From assembly GCA_947095535.1 (NCBI GenBank), contig OX352772.1:215440222-215504221 (forward strand): DNA of 64,000 bases. The letters are read 5' to 3'. The DNA comes from Poecilobothrus nobilitatus. Taxonomy: Eukaryota > Arthropoda > Insecta > Diptera > Dolichopodidae. A program made the translations under genes and the position numbers. The notes under the pieces are model-generated. The model did no database searches, was not told the origin of the DNA, and saw nothing but the letters and a program-made list of their open reading frames with translations. This document shows, one piece after another, positions 35,794 to 46,663 of the stretch (position 1 is the stretch's first letter; every line of letters begins with the position of its first letter).

Positions 35794-37430
35794 TTTCAAA
35801 ATTTACAAGTAAAGTATGACAAGAAGGGAAAAATAAATTCGCAAAACAAAGGGGCAGAACAATCAAACGATAAAAGTGATTTTTCAGATAAAAAACATAT
35901 AACACCAAAAAATTTGAGTCAATAATAATTTGTTATAACTTGCTTATTCTTTACAGAGGTTTTATAAATACCAATATAATTTTAAAAAATTCATATACTA
36001 TAAAAAAAATTTGAGTAATATAATTTTCAAAAAAAAATTTCTATAATTTAATTTTTAATATTTCATCAAATTATAATTTAATATAAAAACTTTTTTTTAT
36101 ATTTAGTTCTCTTACCTTTATTTCATTAATCAATAAAATTTGAATTAAATATAATAGATTTTGATAAGCAATTCCAGATTTTATTTGTTTTATATTTACT
36201 ATTAAATTTCCGCAACAATAAAAATTGCAATTTCTTATTTTAGTGTATTTTTTTTTTTAAATATAATTTTAAAAAAATTTATTTTTCCTTATAAAAATCT
36301 AACTTTATATTATGATTATTATTACTTTACTAAGAAATTTTTTCCTCTTTTTAAATATTTTTAAATTAAAATAAACTTTAATTCTGAATTTTCTATTTTT
36401 AATTATAAATATAATTTTAATTAGAATATAATTTTCAAGATCTAAGTTTGTTGCAACAATTAAAAAATTTTTTTATTTTTTTATTTTCCTTTTTTATTTA
36501 TTTTTATTTTGAAATAGATTTTTTCCATAAATCAAGTAGATAATTAGATTTTCTTTTCTCCTTACTGATGAGGATACTTGTTGACGAAATTCTAAACTCT
36601 ACCTTGATATTTTTTTTGTTTTTTTTTTTAAAGGCTTCTCTTTGTTTTTTTTTTTTTGATATTATTATTTTCATATATCTTTACTGGCCAGTTCCTTTTA
36701 TTTTTAATTTTTTTATTTTTATTTTAAGATTTTTATTAAAATATTTGTCTTTTTTTTCAGCTTTAATTCTCTTCATTAAATTAATGAAATGAGAGGTGAA
36801 GTCTTGCGTTTCTGAATTTTCTAATTCAGATTGCAACATTGGATAATTTTTATTTTATCCTTAATTTTAAGGATAAAACCCTTTTTTTTTAAATTTGAAA
36901 AATTTTACTTTTTTTACTTACATGCAAATTATATTCCAATCTATGTAAAACATATTTTGGAAAATATTTCAGTAACTGGACTTGCTCTGCTCTTTCCGGC
37001 CAACAGGATAAGTGGCTGCTCCGATGCTTTTATAACAGGGAGCTCCTTTTTGTTCTGGAAATTAAATCTGGAACTACTCGGGGGCCTTTTTATCTTATCC
37101 CTTTCCAAACTTGGGTTGACCAGACTGGATGCGTCGTTGTTGAAAATCGCTTTTTGGTTTTTCAGTTTGAATGAATTTCAACGTGAAAATTTTTAATTCA
37201 CTTTTTTTTTTTTTCACTGTTTTTCTGTATTTTTCTATATATTTTTTTATTCTTTTATATTTTTTTTTTTGTACTATTTTGTTTTCTAATGTACCGTGCC
37301 TAGAGCAGCCTCACTCTAGGTTGCGAAGATTTAGGCTTGATCACGGTATATTATTTTTTATTAAAATTTTTTCTAAAAAAATTTATTCACTAACTAAAAA
37401 ACACTGGTTACTCTCTTAACAACTTACAAG
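35794..37430 (-). other. Errantivirus leader, left copy
   Basis: About 1.6 kb between the primer-binding site and gag, very A+T-rich and non-coding overall. Two GC-richer islands stand out: a folded element at 37292-37348, and a ~230-bp block at 36945-37172 that is open on both strands. The plus-strand frames here are shadows unless proven otherwise. The same leader, nearly identical, lies at 44147-45823. Confidence 0.7.
37292..37348 (-). promoter_or_regulatory. Structured RNA element in errantivirus leader (possible pseudoknot)
   Basis: On the plus strand taccgtg (37292-37298) pairs perfectly with cacggta (37342-37348), closing the element. Cctagag (37299-37305) pairs perfectly with ctctagg (37314-37320) around an 8-nt loop. 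Within that loop agcct (37307-37311) is complementary to aggct (37333-37337), allowing a pseudoknot in the minus-strand RNA. It sits about 83 nt past the primer-binding site. The copy at 45686-45742 is identical except for one base in an unpaired position. The role (packaging, dimerisation or translation) is inference. Confidence 0.6.
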
Positions 37431-37448
37431 GTCCCTGCTCGGGCGCCA
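37431..37448 (-). promoter_or_regulatory. Primer-binding site, left copy
   Basis: On the minus strand the LTR end (...TTATTTAAC) is followed directly by TGGCGCCCGAGCAGGGAC. This is an 18-base tRNA 3'-end complement of the lysine-type PBS pattern and marks the start of minus-strand DNA synthesis. It overlaps the LTR terminal base. The right copy has one change (GGAAC for GGGAC). Confidence 0.8.
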
Positions 37449-38272
37449 GTTAAATAAAAGACTTTATTTTATTTTTTTTTAATTCAATCCTATTTTATTA
37501 ACAAAATAAGACTAACTTTTAAAACGAATTACAGAACTATTTATATTAAAAATTTATTATTGGAATTACAATTTTTGTTATTTTTTACAATTTTATGTTA
37601 TAAGTTATTAAACTAAATTCTATAAACTAGATTCTTTATTATTTGGGTTAGTTAAACATTTCTTTTCCCAATTTCTTTATTTATTGACTTAATCATCAAT
37701 ATTTTGTTCAGTAAGCAGAATTTCCAAAGTAAAGCTTGAATATTTAATAATTAAAACTTCCGCTTACTGGACAAAACAAAGAATTTATTTTTTAATTATT
37801 ATTCTTAATTATTATTAAGTACTAAATCAGTTTCGTTCATTAATAATCTTATAATAATTTTTTTTTACAAACATTAAAATATTTACAATTCTGTTTGTAA
37901 GCAGAATTGTAAGTTACCATTTCTTTTCAAAATTACAAAAAAAAACGTTATTTATTATAATATGCTTATTGGACAATTATTTTCATAACCAAATTAAATA
38001 ATACAAAATTTATTCGAGTTTCAGTTCATTAACAAATTCTATAATAGTATTTCAATTACTGTTTACAATATTTTGTTTATTTAGGAAATTTTATCAATTA
38101 AATAAATTTTACAACTTATAGTATAAAATATAAAAAAGAAATAATTTTAAGTTTTAATTTATTGATAATTAACATATGATTTACTCAATGGGCAATATTA
38201 TAAACATTGTAACTGGAATACTGTATGCATTGTTGATAAACATCATTCATTAATCAATATAATTTATTAACT
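37448..38272 (-). mobile_element. Errantivirus LTR, shared middle copy
   Basis: About 825 bp with inverted ends: AGTTAA at one side and TTAACT at the other. It lies between the PPT of the right element's env side (38273-38286) and the PBS of the left element. It therefore serves as 3' LTR of one copy and 5' LTR of the other. An AATAAA-type signal lies close to its PBS-side end ('gttaaataaaagactttatt' on plus). It is nearly identical to 45841-46663. Confidence 0.85.
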
Positions 38273-38286
38273 CCTCCCCTCTTAAG
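38273..38286 (-). promoter_or_regulatory. Polypurine tract of the full-length errantivirus
   Basis: The minus strand reads aagaggggaggag immediately before AGTTAATAAA, the LTR start. The tract primes plus-strand DNA synthesis. It lies at the env stop region, as expected. Confidence 0.75.
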
Positions 38287-39690
38287 TTCGGGTGTCCACA
38301 TCCGACTTTTCCATTGGTTTTAAATGAAATATAACTGCAGGTTGGTTTTGATCAATTGGTATGATAGTGTTTGTATTCGTATTTTCTACTTCCTTCTTAG
38401 TTGCGTTATTAATAATTAACTTATTTCTTCGTTTGATTAAAGGTATTGTGATTAAAATAAATAGTACTGTCATGATGATTGTAGTAAAACTGATATTAAT
38501 GTATTGGTCCATTTGTCTGTCATCATTCACTAAAACAATTGCTTTTGTATTATTGATATTTATTTCCTTCAACAATTCTAAAGATAAATGTTCTTGTAAT
38601 TTGTCAATAGTTGAATTTGTTTGTAGAATGGCAGGTAATGGTTTCACTTTAACAATTTCTTCTGATCTGAATTTTTGTTTCTCGACTTCAATTGGAGAAT
38701 TATGGAATATTAATAAAAACGTACCATTAATGTTTTGGTTATTGCCATCGATTTTAATTATGCCGCTATATTGATTAATTATCTGGTGTTATTTCTTCGA
38801 TTGCTGGAATGTGTTGATTGTTGGTAACATTGCACATTGAGTTTTCACCTTTTAACAAATTAGGTATACAAGTTGAATTTTCTAAATTTACAATATTTTT
38901 TCATTACAAAGAGTTATAGAATTAATATTTTTACATTCATTTATAATACCACATATTCTTTCCTGATTAACTAGAATTTTATTAAAATTGATTTGTGTTA
39001 CAATATTATTTCTTTTTACAGGTTTAATTAAAATTTCTTCAAAAATTTCAAATTTTGTCATAGGTATTTCAACAATATAGAATAAGCAAGACCCGTTAGA
39101 TAATATTTTAATATTAGAAAAATTTAATGCTCCTTCTGGTGTAGAATATGGTATATTTTCTTTATCTAACAAATCAGTAACAGATTTTATTTCAAGCTTC
39201 GAAAGTAAAATTGAATTTCATTACACCTACTTTTGCCCAGTGTACAGAATACTTAATATTTATTACTTCTTCTTTAATTAATTTTAATTTATATTGAATT
39301 TGTAGAATTGATTGATCATCAATTATACTTCTATTTTTCATATTTTCTAAAATTTGATTAGTAATATTAGTAATTTCATTTATTCTATCAGTATGAATTT
39401 TGTTTATAATTATTTGTTCGTTGTTGTTTTCTAATAACCCGTTTAATTTCTTTTTAATCATGACGAGGTCCGTATGATCTGGAGTTCCGGCAATCCATTT
39501 CCAAGCAGTGCCAAGAAAATTGATGGATCGTTGTTTTCGTTTTATCTCAAATTCATCTAATAGTTTTTGAATTTGTTCTCTTTCATGATCCAGATAATTA
39601 TATAAGGGATGTGATGTATCAACACGTTTGGTTATGATAAATTTTATATTATCCAATATTTTTTGTATCTCTCCTTTCAATAATGTGAAT
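38282..39690 (-). pseudogene. env: Errantivirus envelope (F-like), broken into three frames
   Basis: Minus strand. The first piece (39192-39680) has a basic cleavage-type site (KRKQR) followed by SINFLGTAWKWIAGTPDH, the start typical of the fusion subunit in errantiviral env and baculovirus F proteins, then helical repeats. The middle piece is 38888-39172 (contains CLFYIVEIPMTKFEIFEE, Cys-rich end). The last piece (38282-38647) has a hydrophobic membrane anchor (ISFTTIIMTVLFILITIPL) and a short basic tail. Frame changes at about 39180 and 38650-38890 inactivate it. The N-terminal surface subunit is mostly missing before 39680. Confidence 0.75.
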
Positions 39691-39813
39691 TATTTTGAAT
39701 TTACCTTCTTCTATCTTTGCTTGCCCAATATTAACAGTAATTATTTATGAGTTTGTATAATCCAGTATTTGCACCTTTCCCATACATGAACATATCAGGT
39801 ACCTAAAAAGATT

Positions 39814-40720
39814 TTAATTGCGGATGTTAGATTTATGAACAATTTTATGGGACTTTGTTAGAATAGCTGAATTTCTATTTTCCTTAACTATTTCTTTAAC
39901 ATATCTATGTGTAAGCTTTGATCCTAATCTTTTATTGTGCTTTACATATACCACTTGTACTATTTTGTAATGTTTTATCGGTTTTATTCTTTTATTTTGA
40001 AACTCTAAATCTTTGATCTGCTTGTCTTTCAATTTCTCTATTAAATTATGTCTAGTTTTCTCAAATTCTCCTGGAGTAATATTTGGGGTTCTACCGAAAA
40101 ATACTTCAATAGGTTTCCTCCCTGTCGTAGAATGAATTGTGAAATTATATTCATTAACTCCCCTTTCTATCAATTCCTCGAAAGTACGGTTGATTCCTTC
40201 GGCTTTTAAACAACGCATTATTTCAGCCAATGTTGAATGAAATCTTTCAACTTGTCCGTTTACCTCACTCTTATATGGCGGTGTTGTGAAAATTTTTATT
40301 CCCAATTCATCCTCCATCATAGATTAAATTGAAGCAGAATTCTGGTTTTCCATAATAAAAAAGTATATCCCTTAAAGCTAATCTGACATTTTCAATTGAT
40401 CTACTTTTGATAATCCTGGCTTAAGCGAATTTTGTTAATTTGTCCAATGCTGTTAAAGCTAATTTGGATTCCGTTGAAAATATGTCAATGTGAACTGTAT
40501 GTCCAGCATAAGTCGGAATTGGAGTACTTTCAATATATTGATTGTTTGGATGTCGGTCATATTTGTTTTCTTTACAAATAGAACAATTTTTTACAAATTC
40601 GTTTAACTTTCTAGTCATTTTTGGAAAATAGTAAATTTCTAATATATGAAGCTTATTTTCTTTAGCATTCCTATGTGCTCTACGATGCGTTTGTGCTATT
40701 ATTTCAAATTGTTCTTTCAT
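39814..40720 (-). pseudogene. Errantivirus integrase, broken
   Basis: Minus strand. 40421-40720 carries the zinc-binding HHCC start (HRRAHRNAKENK..., CSICKENKYDRHP) and the first catalytic block (HTVHIDIFSTESK). A stop follows KFA. 39814-40320 carries the last part of the core with the catalytic Glu (PYKSEVNGQVERFHSTLAE) and a C-terminal domain. Between them, near 40320-40340, the frame shifts. The expected 'DNE' block with the second catalytic Asp is not visible after GKPEFC, consistent with a small deletion. Confidence 0.8.
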
Positions 40721-42482
40721 TTGTAATATCTTGTACTATTTTTTCTGTGAATCTAATTTTATAGTTTTGAAACTGTTGGTTATAGATTTCCGCAATTTCC
40801 CTTCGTATATTTTCCTGTGCTTTTATTCCATTTACAACATTTGGATTTAAATTATTTTTTAATATATTAATTAGATCTGTGTCTCTAAAACTACTTCTGG
40901 TGAATTCATGTCTATTGTAAGTTTTTAATAAAGTTGAAAATTTGTAATCATCTATTTCTCCAACTGTTAATATGATCTGATTCCAGAATGCATTAATTGG
41001 TGTTTCCACAAATTGTGTCATGCTATTGCTATATCTTGTACTAGATAAATCGTTTTGTTGAATTGTATTTGCATTGTAAATTCCAGTTTCAGGTATTAAC
41101 CTTGATAATGCATCTGCTACTACATTAGTTGTACCAGGTTTGTATTTCAATTCATAATTATATTCTTCTACAATTGATTTCCATCTTTTCATCTTGGAGT
41201 TGTTATTCTTTGTACTAAGCGCAAACGTTAGTGGTTGATGATCTGTAAATATTACTATTTTCCTAGAACCATAGAGAAAATTACGCAATGATGTAAGAGC
41301 CCAAACTATTGCTAACATCTCATTCTCATTTGTAGCATATGCTTCTTCAGTCTTCGTAAGTGTACGTGACAAAAACATTATTGGTCTTCTATTTTGTGAT
41401 AAAACTCCACCAATTGCATAATTTGTTGCATCCGTTGTTAATTCAAACTCTTTTGAGAAATAAGGATGTGATAATATTACTTCTTCGGATATTAAACAAT
41501 TTTTCAATTTATTAAAAGCCTTTAATGCTTTCTCATTCATATTAATTTTAACAGTTTTAGATTTATTTTTTGACACATGTCCATCCTCCCCTCTTAAAAG
41601 TGATGTCAGGGGTTTAGCTCCTCTCGCATATTCAGATATAAATCTTCTATAATAACCTGACATTCCAAAAAATTATCTCAAATCCTTTAATGTTATTGGA
41701 GGTTCTAAATCAGAAATTGCTTGCACTTTCTTTTTATTAGTTTTGATACCTTCTGATGAAACGATAAATCCAAGAAACTCAACTTCGTTTTTTAGAAATT
41801 CAGATTTATCTAATTGTATTTTCATATTAGCTTGCTCTAATGTTTTAAAGATGATTTCTAAATTCTCAAAATGTTGACTTTCAGTTTTTCCAAAGATAAC
41901 GACGTCATCTATGTAAACATAGTATCTTTTTCCAATACTTTCTCGCAAAATATCATCCAGTGTTCTTTGAAATATTGCTGAAGCATTTTTAAGTCCAAAC
42001 GGTAGTCTTGTAAATTCATATTTGCCGTTATTTACTGAAAAAGCCGTTTTCTCTATATCAGATTCTTTTAGTAATATTTGATGGAATCCGCTCTTCAGGT
42101 CTATTATTGAAAAAAAATTATTTTGTCCTAAATTAGCTAATACCTCATTTATTTCAGGAATAGGATATTTGCCCGCTATTGTGATAGTGTTGAGTTTCCT
42201 GTAATCTATTACCATTCTGAATTTCTTTTTGCCAGAAGCATCTTCTTTTTTAAGAACAACCCAAACCGGAGAGTTATATGGAGATCTGGACGGCCTAATT
42301 ATTCCATCATGCAATAGTTCCTTAATTTGCTTATCTATTTCTTCCTTTAAGCATATTGGATATGGATAAGATTTTGTAAAAACTGGTTCATTTGTTGTAG
42401 TTCTAATTTCTCCTTTTACCACAGTTGTATAGGTTAACTTTTCATTAATTTCAGAAAATAAATTTGAGTATTTTCCAACCAA
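40704..42482 (-). pseudogene. Errantivirus reverse transcriptase and RNase H, one stop
   Basis: Minus strand. 41673-42482 encodes RT with VWVVLKKEDASGKKKFRMVI, the LKSGFHQI block, RLPFGLKNASAIFQRTLDD and the catalytic YVYIDDVVIFG. A single TAA at about 41670 breaks the conserved 'LR-FFGMSGYYRRF' connection. RNase H follows in 40704-41663 (ELTTDATNYAIGGVL, RPIMFLSRTLTKTEE, NENEMLAIVWAL, FTDHQPL, then VVADALSRLIPE). Apart from the stop the domains look complete. The RT is in the same polyprotein order as Gypsy. Confidence 0.85.
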
Positions 42483-42914
42483 CAGATTAATTTTATTTTT
42501 TTGTTCTCTATTGAGATGGTCTGTTCTTATATGAATGTTATTGACACTTTGCGAAATATGTTGTTTTAATGGAATATTGTTGTTATCATTAAAATAATAT
42601 AGCTTCCATTTGTATGAATAATTGCATTAAGTTCTCTTAAACTATCGTTTCCAATAATTCCATCAAATGTTGTAATTTTCCCAAGTATAAAAAACTTTAA
42701 TTTTTTAAATTCTGATCCAAATAGATTTATTAGGGCATGATGTGTGATATCTACATTTCCTCCTATCGTGTTTACATGAAATTTTTCGATATTTGGAATT
42801 GGGTTTTTTACTAGTCTTGCATTAATGTAATTTTTGTTTGAGCCTGTATCTATTAAAAATTTTAATGTTAAGCGTTCCCCGCCATATGCTCAATATAAGG
42901 GAGCGAGGAAGAAT
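42483..42914 (-). pseudogene. Errantivirus protease region
   Basis: Minus strand. After the gag stop the next frame reads LKFLIDTGSNKNYI, with the aspartic protease DTG. About 70 codons later FDGIIGNDSLREL supplies the flap-side/G-N-D block. A one-base discrepancy near 42600 puts this frame out of register with RT. The same discrepancy is present in the truncated copy (34150-34190). The gag-protease step is also a frame change, as is usual for -1 frameshifting in this group. Confidence 0.7.
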
Positions 42915-44146
42915 TTAATCTAAAAAAGTATTGGTATTGTTACTTTTACGTTGTTCTTCGTTGGTAGTACATTTACAATTGAGCTTTTCAATTTTCTTTT
43001 CATGTAGTGCTGTGGTTGTGGCGGATGGTTCCGAATATTGTATTTGTTGCATTCTATTTGTAGTAGAAGTATTTGGTGAATATGATTTTTTATATTGCAT
43101 ATTTCTATTATAGCTGTTATTATGATTATTTTTGTAGTTATTGTTATAATTATTGTTATAATTTCTCCTATATTGAAATTGATTTGTTGATTCAGGTTCC
43201 ATTTTAAATGTTCGTGATTGTTGAGAATTTCTGTTGAATGGAATTCTATAATTGTTGTTATAGTTAGTATTTCTCGAATATCCATGTGAGGTTCTTCTTG
43301 GTGGATAATATGTAGAAAGTTGTTGTTGATTTTGTTGTGTATTATTTTGTTGTTGTCTATTTTGTTGTAGTTCATTTATTAGTTTAGTACTTACAGCTTT
43401 CTGTCTATATGCCATAGTCATGGATTGTAAGGCTTCTTTACAATAATTCATAGTCGATAATTTACTTAAGATTAATGATAGATGATCGCTAATTTCCTTG
43501 TAAAATACTTGAACAGAATTGAATCCTTTTTGCATTGTACTTGTCATCTGATATTCCAAACTTGTTATATCTCTATTATCTAAATAATTCAAATTTAGAC
43601 ATTTTATAATGCTGTCCCAATTAAGTGGTGTTTCGAAGCTTTCTAAACAAGTATCCGCCTCCCCTACAATTTTACCTCTTATAGCTGTTAAAATTCCATA
43701 ATATTTTGCTGTACCCTTCATTGGGCTGTAGATATTTAAAATCTTCTCAACATTCTTCTTCCATGATCCGTATTCTGTTATAGATCCTGAGAATTCCTTA
43801 AAATTCTTAACTATATCTGGTAATACATCCATACCAGAAAGAGATTCATCTACACCAAAATTAATTTCTTGATCTGTTTCATTACTTTCGGGTGTTTCAT
43901 CCACTCCCCTATCTCTTAGAACTCTTCTGGATTCTGTTTGCACTAATCCTAAAACAATGTTTTTTAAAACATCAGGATCTAAAAGAGTATTTTGCGGTGT
44001 ATTTTTCTTATTTTCTAATTGAATAATTTTCAGTATAGTATCTTTCAGAATTCTAAGATCGAAAAAAATAGTCGGTTCTGACGGTGCTTTTGGGGTTCAT
44101 GCGGCAGTTGGGTTTGTTTCACTAATGGTAGGAAGTGGATCAGCCA
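42915..44146 (-). pseudogene. gag: Errantivirus gag, right copy
   Basis: Minus strand. The start ATG near 44146 is followed by an in-frame TGA after ...TNPTAA, shared with the left copy. The long open frame (342 codons) starts at 43943. It contains an acidic N-terminus, the capsid-like domain (GSITEYGSWKKNVEKI; LNLNYLDNRDITSLEYQMTS), and a Gln/Asn/Tyr/Arg-rich nucleocapsid-like tail (RRNYNNNYNNNYKNNHNNS) without CCHC knuckles. Around 43380 about 105 bp present in the left copy are missing (junction QKAVSTKLINELQ). Gag of this group packages RNA; activity of this copy is doubtful. Confidence 0.8.
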
Positions 44147-45823
44147 TTTTCAAAATTTACAAGTAAAGTACGACAAGAAGGGAAAAATAAATTCGCAAAA
44201 CAAAGGGGCAGAACAATCAAACGATAAAAGTGATTTTTCAGATAAAAAACATATAACACCAAAAAATTTGAGTCAATAATAATTTGTTATAACTTGCTTA
44301 TTCTTTACAGAGGTTTTATAAATACCAATATAATTTTAAAAAATTCATATACTATAAAAAAAATTTGAGTAATATAATTTTCAAAAAAAGTTTCTATAAT
44401 TTAATTTTTAATATTTCATCAAATTATAATTTAATATAAAAACTTTTTTTTATATTTAGTTCTCTTACCTTTATTTCATTAATCAATAAAATTTGAATTA
44501 AATATAATAGATTTTGATAAGCAATTCCAGATGTTATTTGTTTTATATTTACTATTAAATTTCCGCAACAATAAAAATTGCAATTTCTTATTTTAGTGTA
44601 TTTTTTTTTTTAAATATAATTTTAAAAAAATTTATTTTTCCTTATAAAAATCTAACTTTATATTATGATTATTATTACTTTACTAAGAGATTTTTTCCTC
44701 TTTTTAAATATTTTTAAATTAAAATAAACTTTAATTCTGATTTTTCTATTTTTAATTATAAATATAATTTTAATTAGAATATAATTTTCAAGATCTAAGT
44801 TTGTTGCAACAATTAAAAAATTTTTTTATTTTTTTATTTTCCTTTTTTATTTATTTATATTTTGAAATAGATTTTTTCCATAAATCAAGTAGATATTTAG
44901 ATTTTCTTTTCTCCTTACTGATGAGGATACTTGTTGACGAAATTCTGAACTCTACCTTGATCTTTTTTTGTTTTTTTTTAAAGGCTTCTCTTTGTTTTTT
45001 TTTTCTTTGATATTATTATTTTCATATATCTTTACTGGCCAGTTCCTTTTATTTTTAATTTTTTTATTTTTATTTTAAGATTTTTATTAACGTATTTGCC
45101 TTTTTTTTCAGCTTTAATCCTCTTCATTAAATTAATGAAATGAGAGGTGAAGTCTTGCGTTTCTGAATTTTCTAATTCAGATTGCAACATTGGATAATTT
45201 TTATTTTATCCTTAATTTTAAGGATAAAACCCTTTTTTTTTTTAAATTTGAAAAATTTTACTTTTTTTACTTACATGCAAATTATTTTCCAATCTATGTA
45301 AAACATATTTTGGAAAATATTTCAGTAACTGGACTTGCTCTGCTCTTTCCGGCCAGCAGGATAAGTGGCTGCTCCGATGCTTTTATAACAGGGAGCTCCT
45401 TTTTGTTCTGGAAATTAAATCTGGAACTACTCGGGGGCCTTTTTACCTTATCCCTTTCCAAACTTGGGTTGACCAGACTGGATGCGGCGCTGTTAAAAAT
45501 TTCCTCTTGGTTTTTCAGTTTGAATGAATTTCAACGTGAAAATTTTTAATTCACTTTTTTTTTTTTTTTAAAAAAATTTTTTTTTTTTTTTTGTTAGTCA
45601 CTATTTTTCTGTTTTTTTTTTATATTTTTCTACATATTTTTTTATTATTTTATATTTTTTTTTTGTACTATTTTGTTTTCTAATGTACCGTGCCTAGAGC
45701 AGCCTCACTCTAGGTTGCGAAGATTTAGGCTTCATCACGGTATATTATTTTTTATTAAAATTTTTTCTAAAAAATTTATTCACTAACTAAAAAACACTGG
45801 TTACTCTCTTAACAACTTACAAG
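44147..45823 (-). other. Errantivirus leader, right copy
   Basis: A+T-rich leader nearly identical to 35794-37430, with long poly-T/A runs at 45554-45592 expanded relative to the other copy. The GC-richer block at 45325-45545 keeps the same length and open minus frame as its counterpart. It carries a tight cluster of base differences (45484-45510). The folded element lies at 45686-45742. Confidence 0.65.
45686..45742 (-). promoter_or_regulatory. Structured RNA element, right leader copy
   Basis: Same paired segments as at 37292-37348: taccgtg/cacggta, cctagag/ctctagg and the agcct/aggct loop contact. All are unchanged. The only difference is c for g in the unpaired linker ('ttcatcac' versus 'ttgatcac'). 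Confidence 0.6.
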
Positions 45824-45841
45824 GTTCCTGCTCGGGCGCCA
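45824..45841 (-). promoter_or_regulatory. Primer-binding site, right copy
   Basis: Minus strand TGGCGCCCGAGCAGGAAC directly after the 5' LTR. One base differs from the left copy's PBS. Confidence 0.75.
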
Positions 45842-46663
45842 GTTAAATAAAAGACTTTATTTTATTTTTTTTTAATTCAATCCTATTTTATTAACAAAAT
45901 AAGACTAACTTTTAAAACGAATTACAGAACTATTTATACTAAAAATTTATTATTGGAATTACAATTTTTGTTATTTTTTACAATTTTATGTTATAAGTTA
46001 TTAAACTAAATTCTATAAACTAGATTCTTTATTATTTGGGTTAGTTAAACATTTCTTTTCCCAATGTCTTTATTTATTGACTTAATCATCAATATTTTGT
46101 TCAGTAAGCAGAATTTCCAAAGTAAAGCTTGAATATTTAATAATTAAAACTTCCGCTTACTGGACAAAACAAAGAATTTATTTTTTAATTATTATTCTTA
46201 ATTATTATTAAGTACTAAATCAGTTTTGTTCATTAATAATCTTATAATAATTTTTGTTTACAAACATTAAAATATTTACAATTCTGTTTGCAAGCAGAAT
46301 TGTAAGTTACAATTTCTTTTCAAAATTACAAAAAAAAACGTTATTTATTATAATATGCTTATTGGACAATTATTTTCATAACCAAATTAAATAATACAAA
46401 ATTTATTCGAGTTTCAGTTCATTAACAAATTCTATAATAGTATTTCAATTACTGTTTACAATATTTTGTTTATTTAGGAAATTTTATCAATTAAATAAAT
46501 TTTACAACTTATAGTATAAAATATAAAAAAGAAATAATTTTAAGTTTTAATTTATTGATAATTAACATATGATTTACTCAATGGGCAATATTATAAACAT
46601 TGTAACTGGAATACTGTATGCATTGTTGAGAAACATCATTCGTTAATCAATATAGTTTATTAC
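45841..46663 (-). mobile_element. Errantivirus 5' LTR
   Basis: About 823 bp, starting 'agttaaataaaagac' on the plus strand and ending 'aatatagtttattac' at 46663, next to Penelope-like sequence. The outer terminus has lost a base relative to the middle LTR (ttattac versus ttattaac). The few scattered differences from 37448-38272 suggest a fairly recent insertion. Confidence 0.85.

Larger units (their letters stand above)
33832..46663 (-). mobile_element. Tandem pair of errantivirus (Ty3/Gypsy) copies sharing one LTR
   Basis: On the minus strand the order is LTR (45841-46663), leader, gag, pol, env, LTR (37448-38272), leader, gag, protease and start of RT, then truncation at 33832. The two gag/leader units are nearly identical. 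The right unit is a full-length errantivirus of about 9.2 kb. The left unit uses the middle LTR as its own 5' LTR and ends in pol. An env gene places it with insect endogenous retroviruses. The right flank is a Penelope-like element and the left flank a family B repeat, so no matching target-site duplication is visible. Confidence 0.85.

Noticed and set aside
36831..37196. 121-codon plus-strand frame in the errantivirus leader
   Set aside because: Antisense to the element and dominated by Phe/Leu from poly-T. Kept only as an observation about the GC-richer block, not as a gene.
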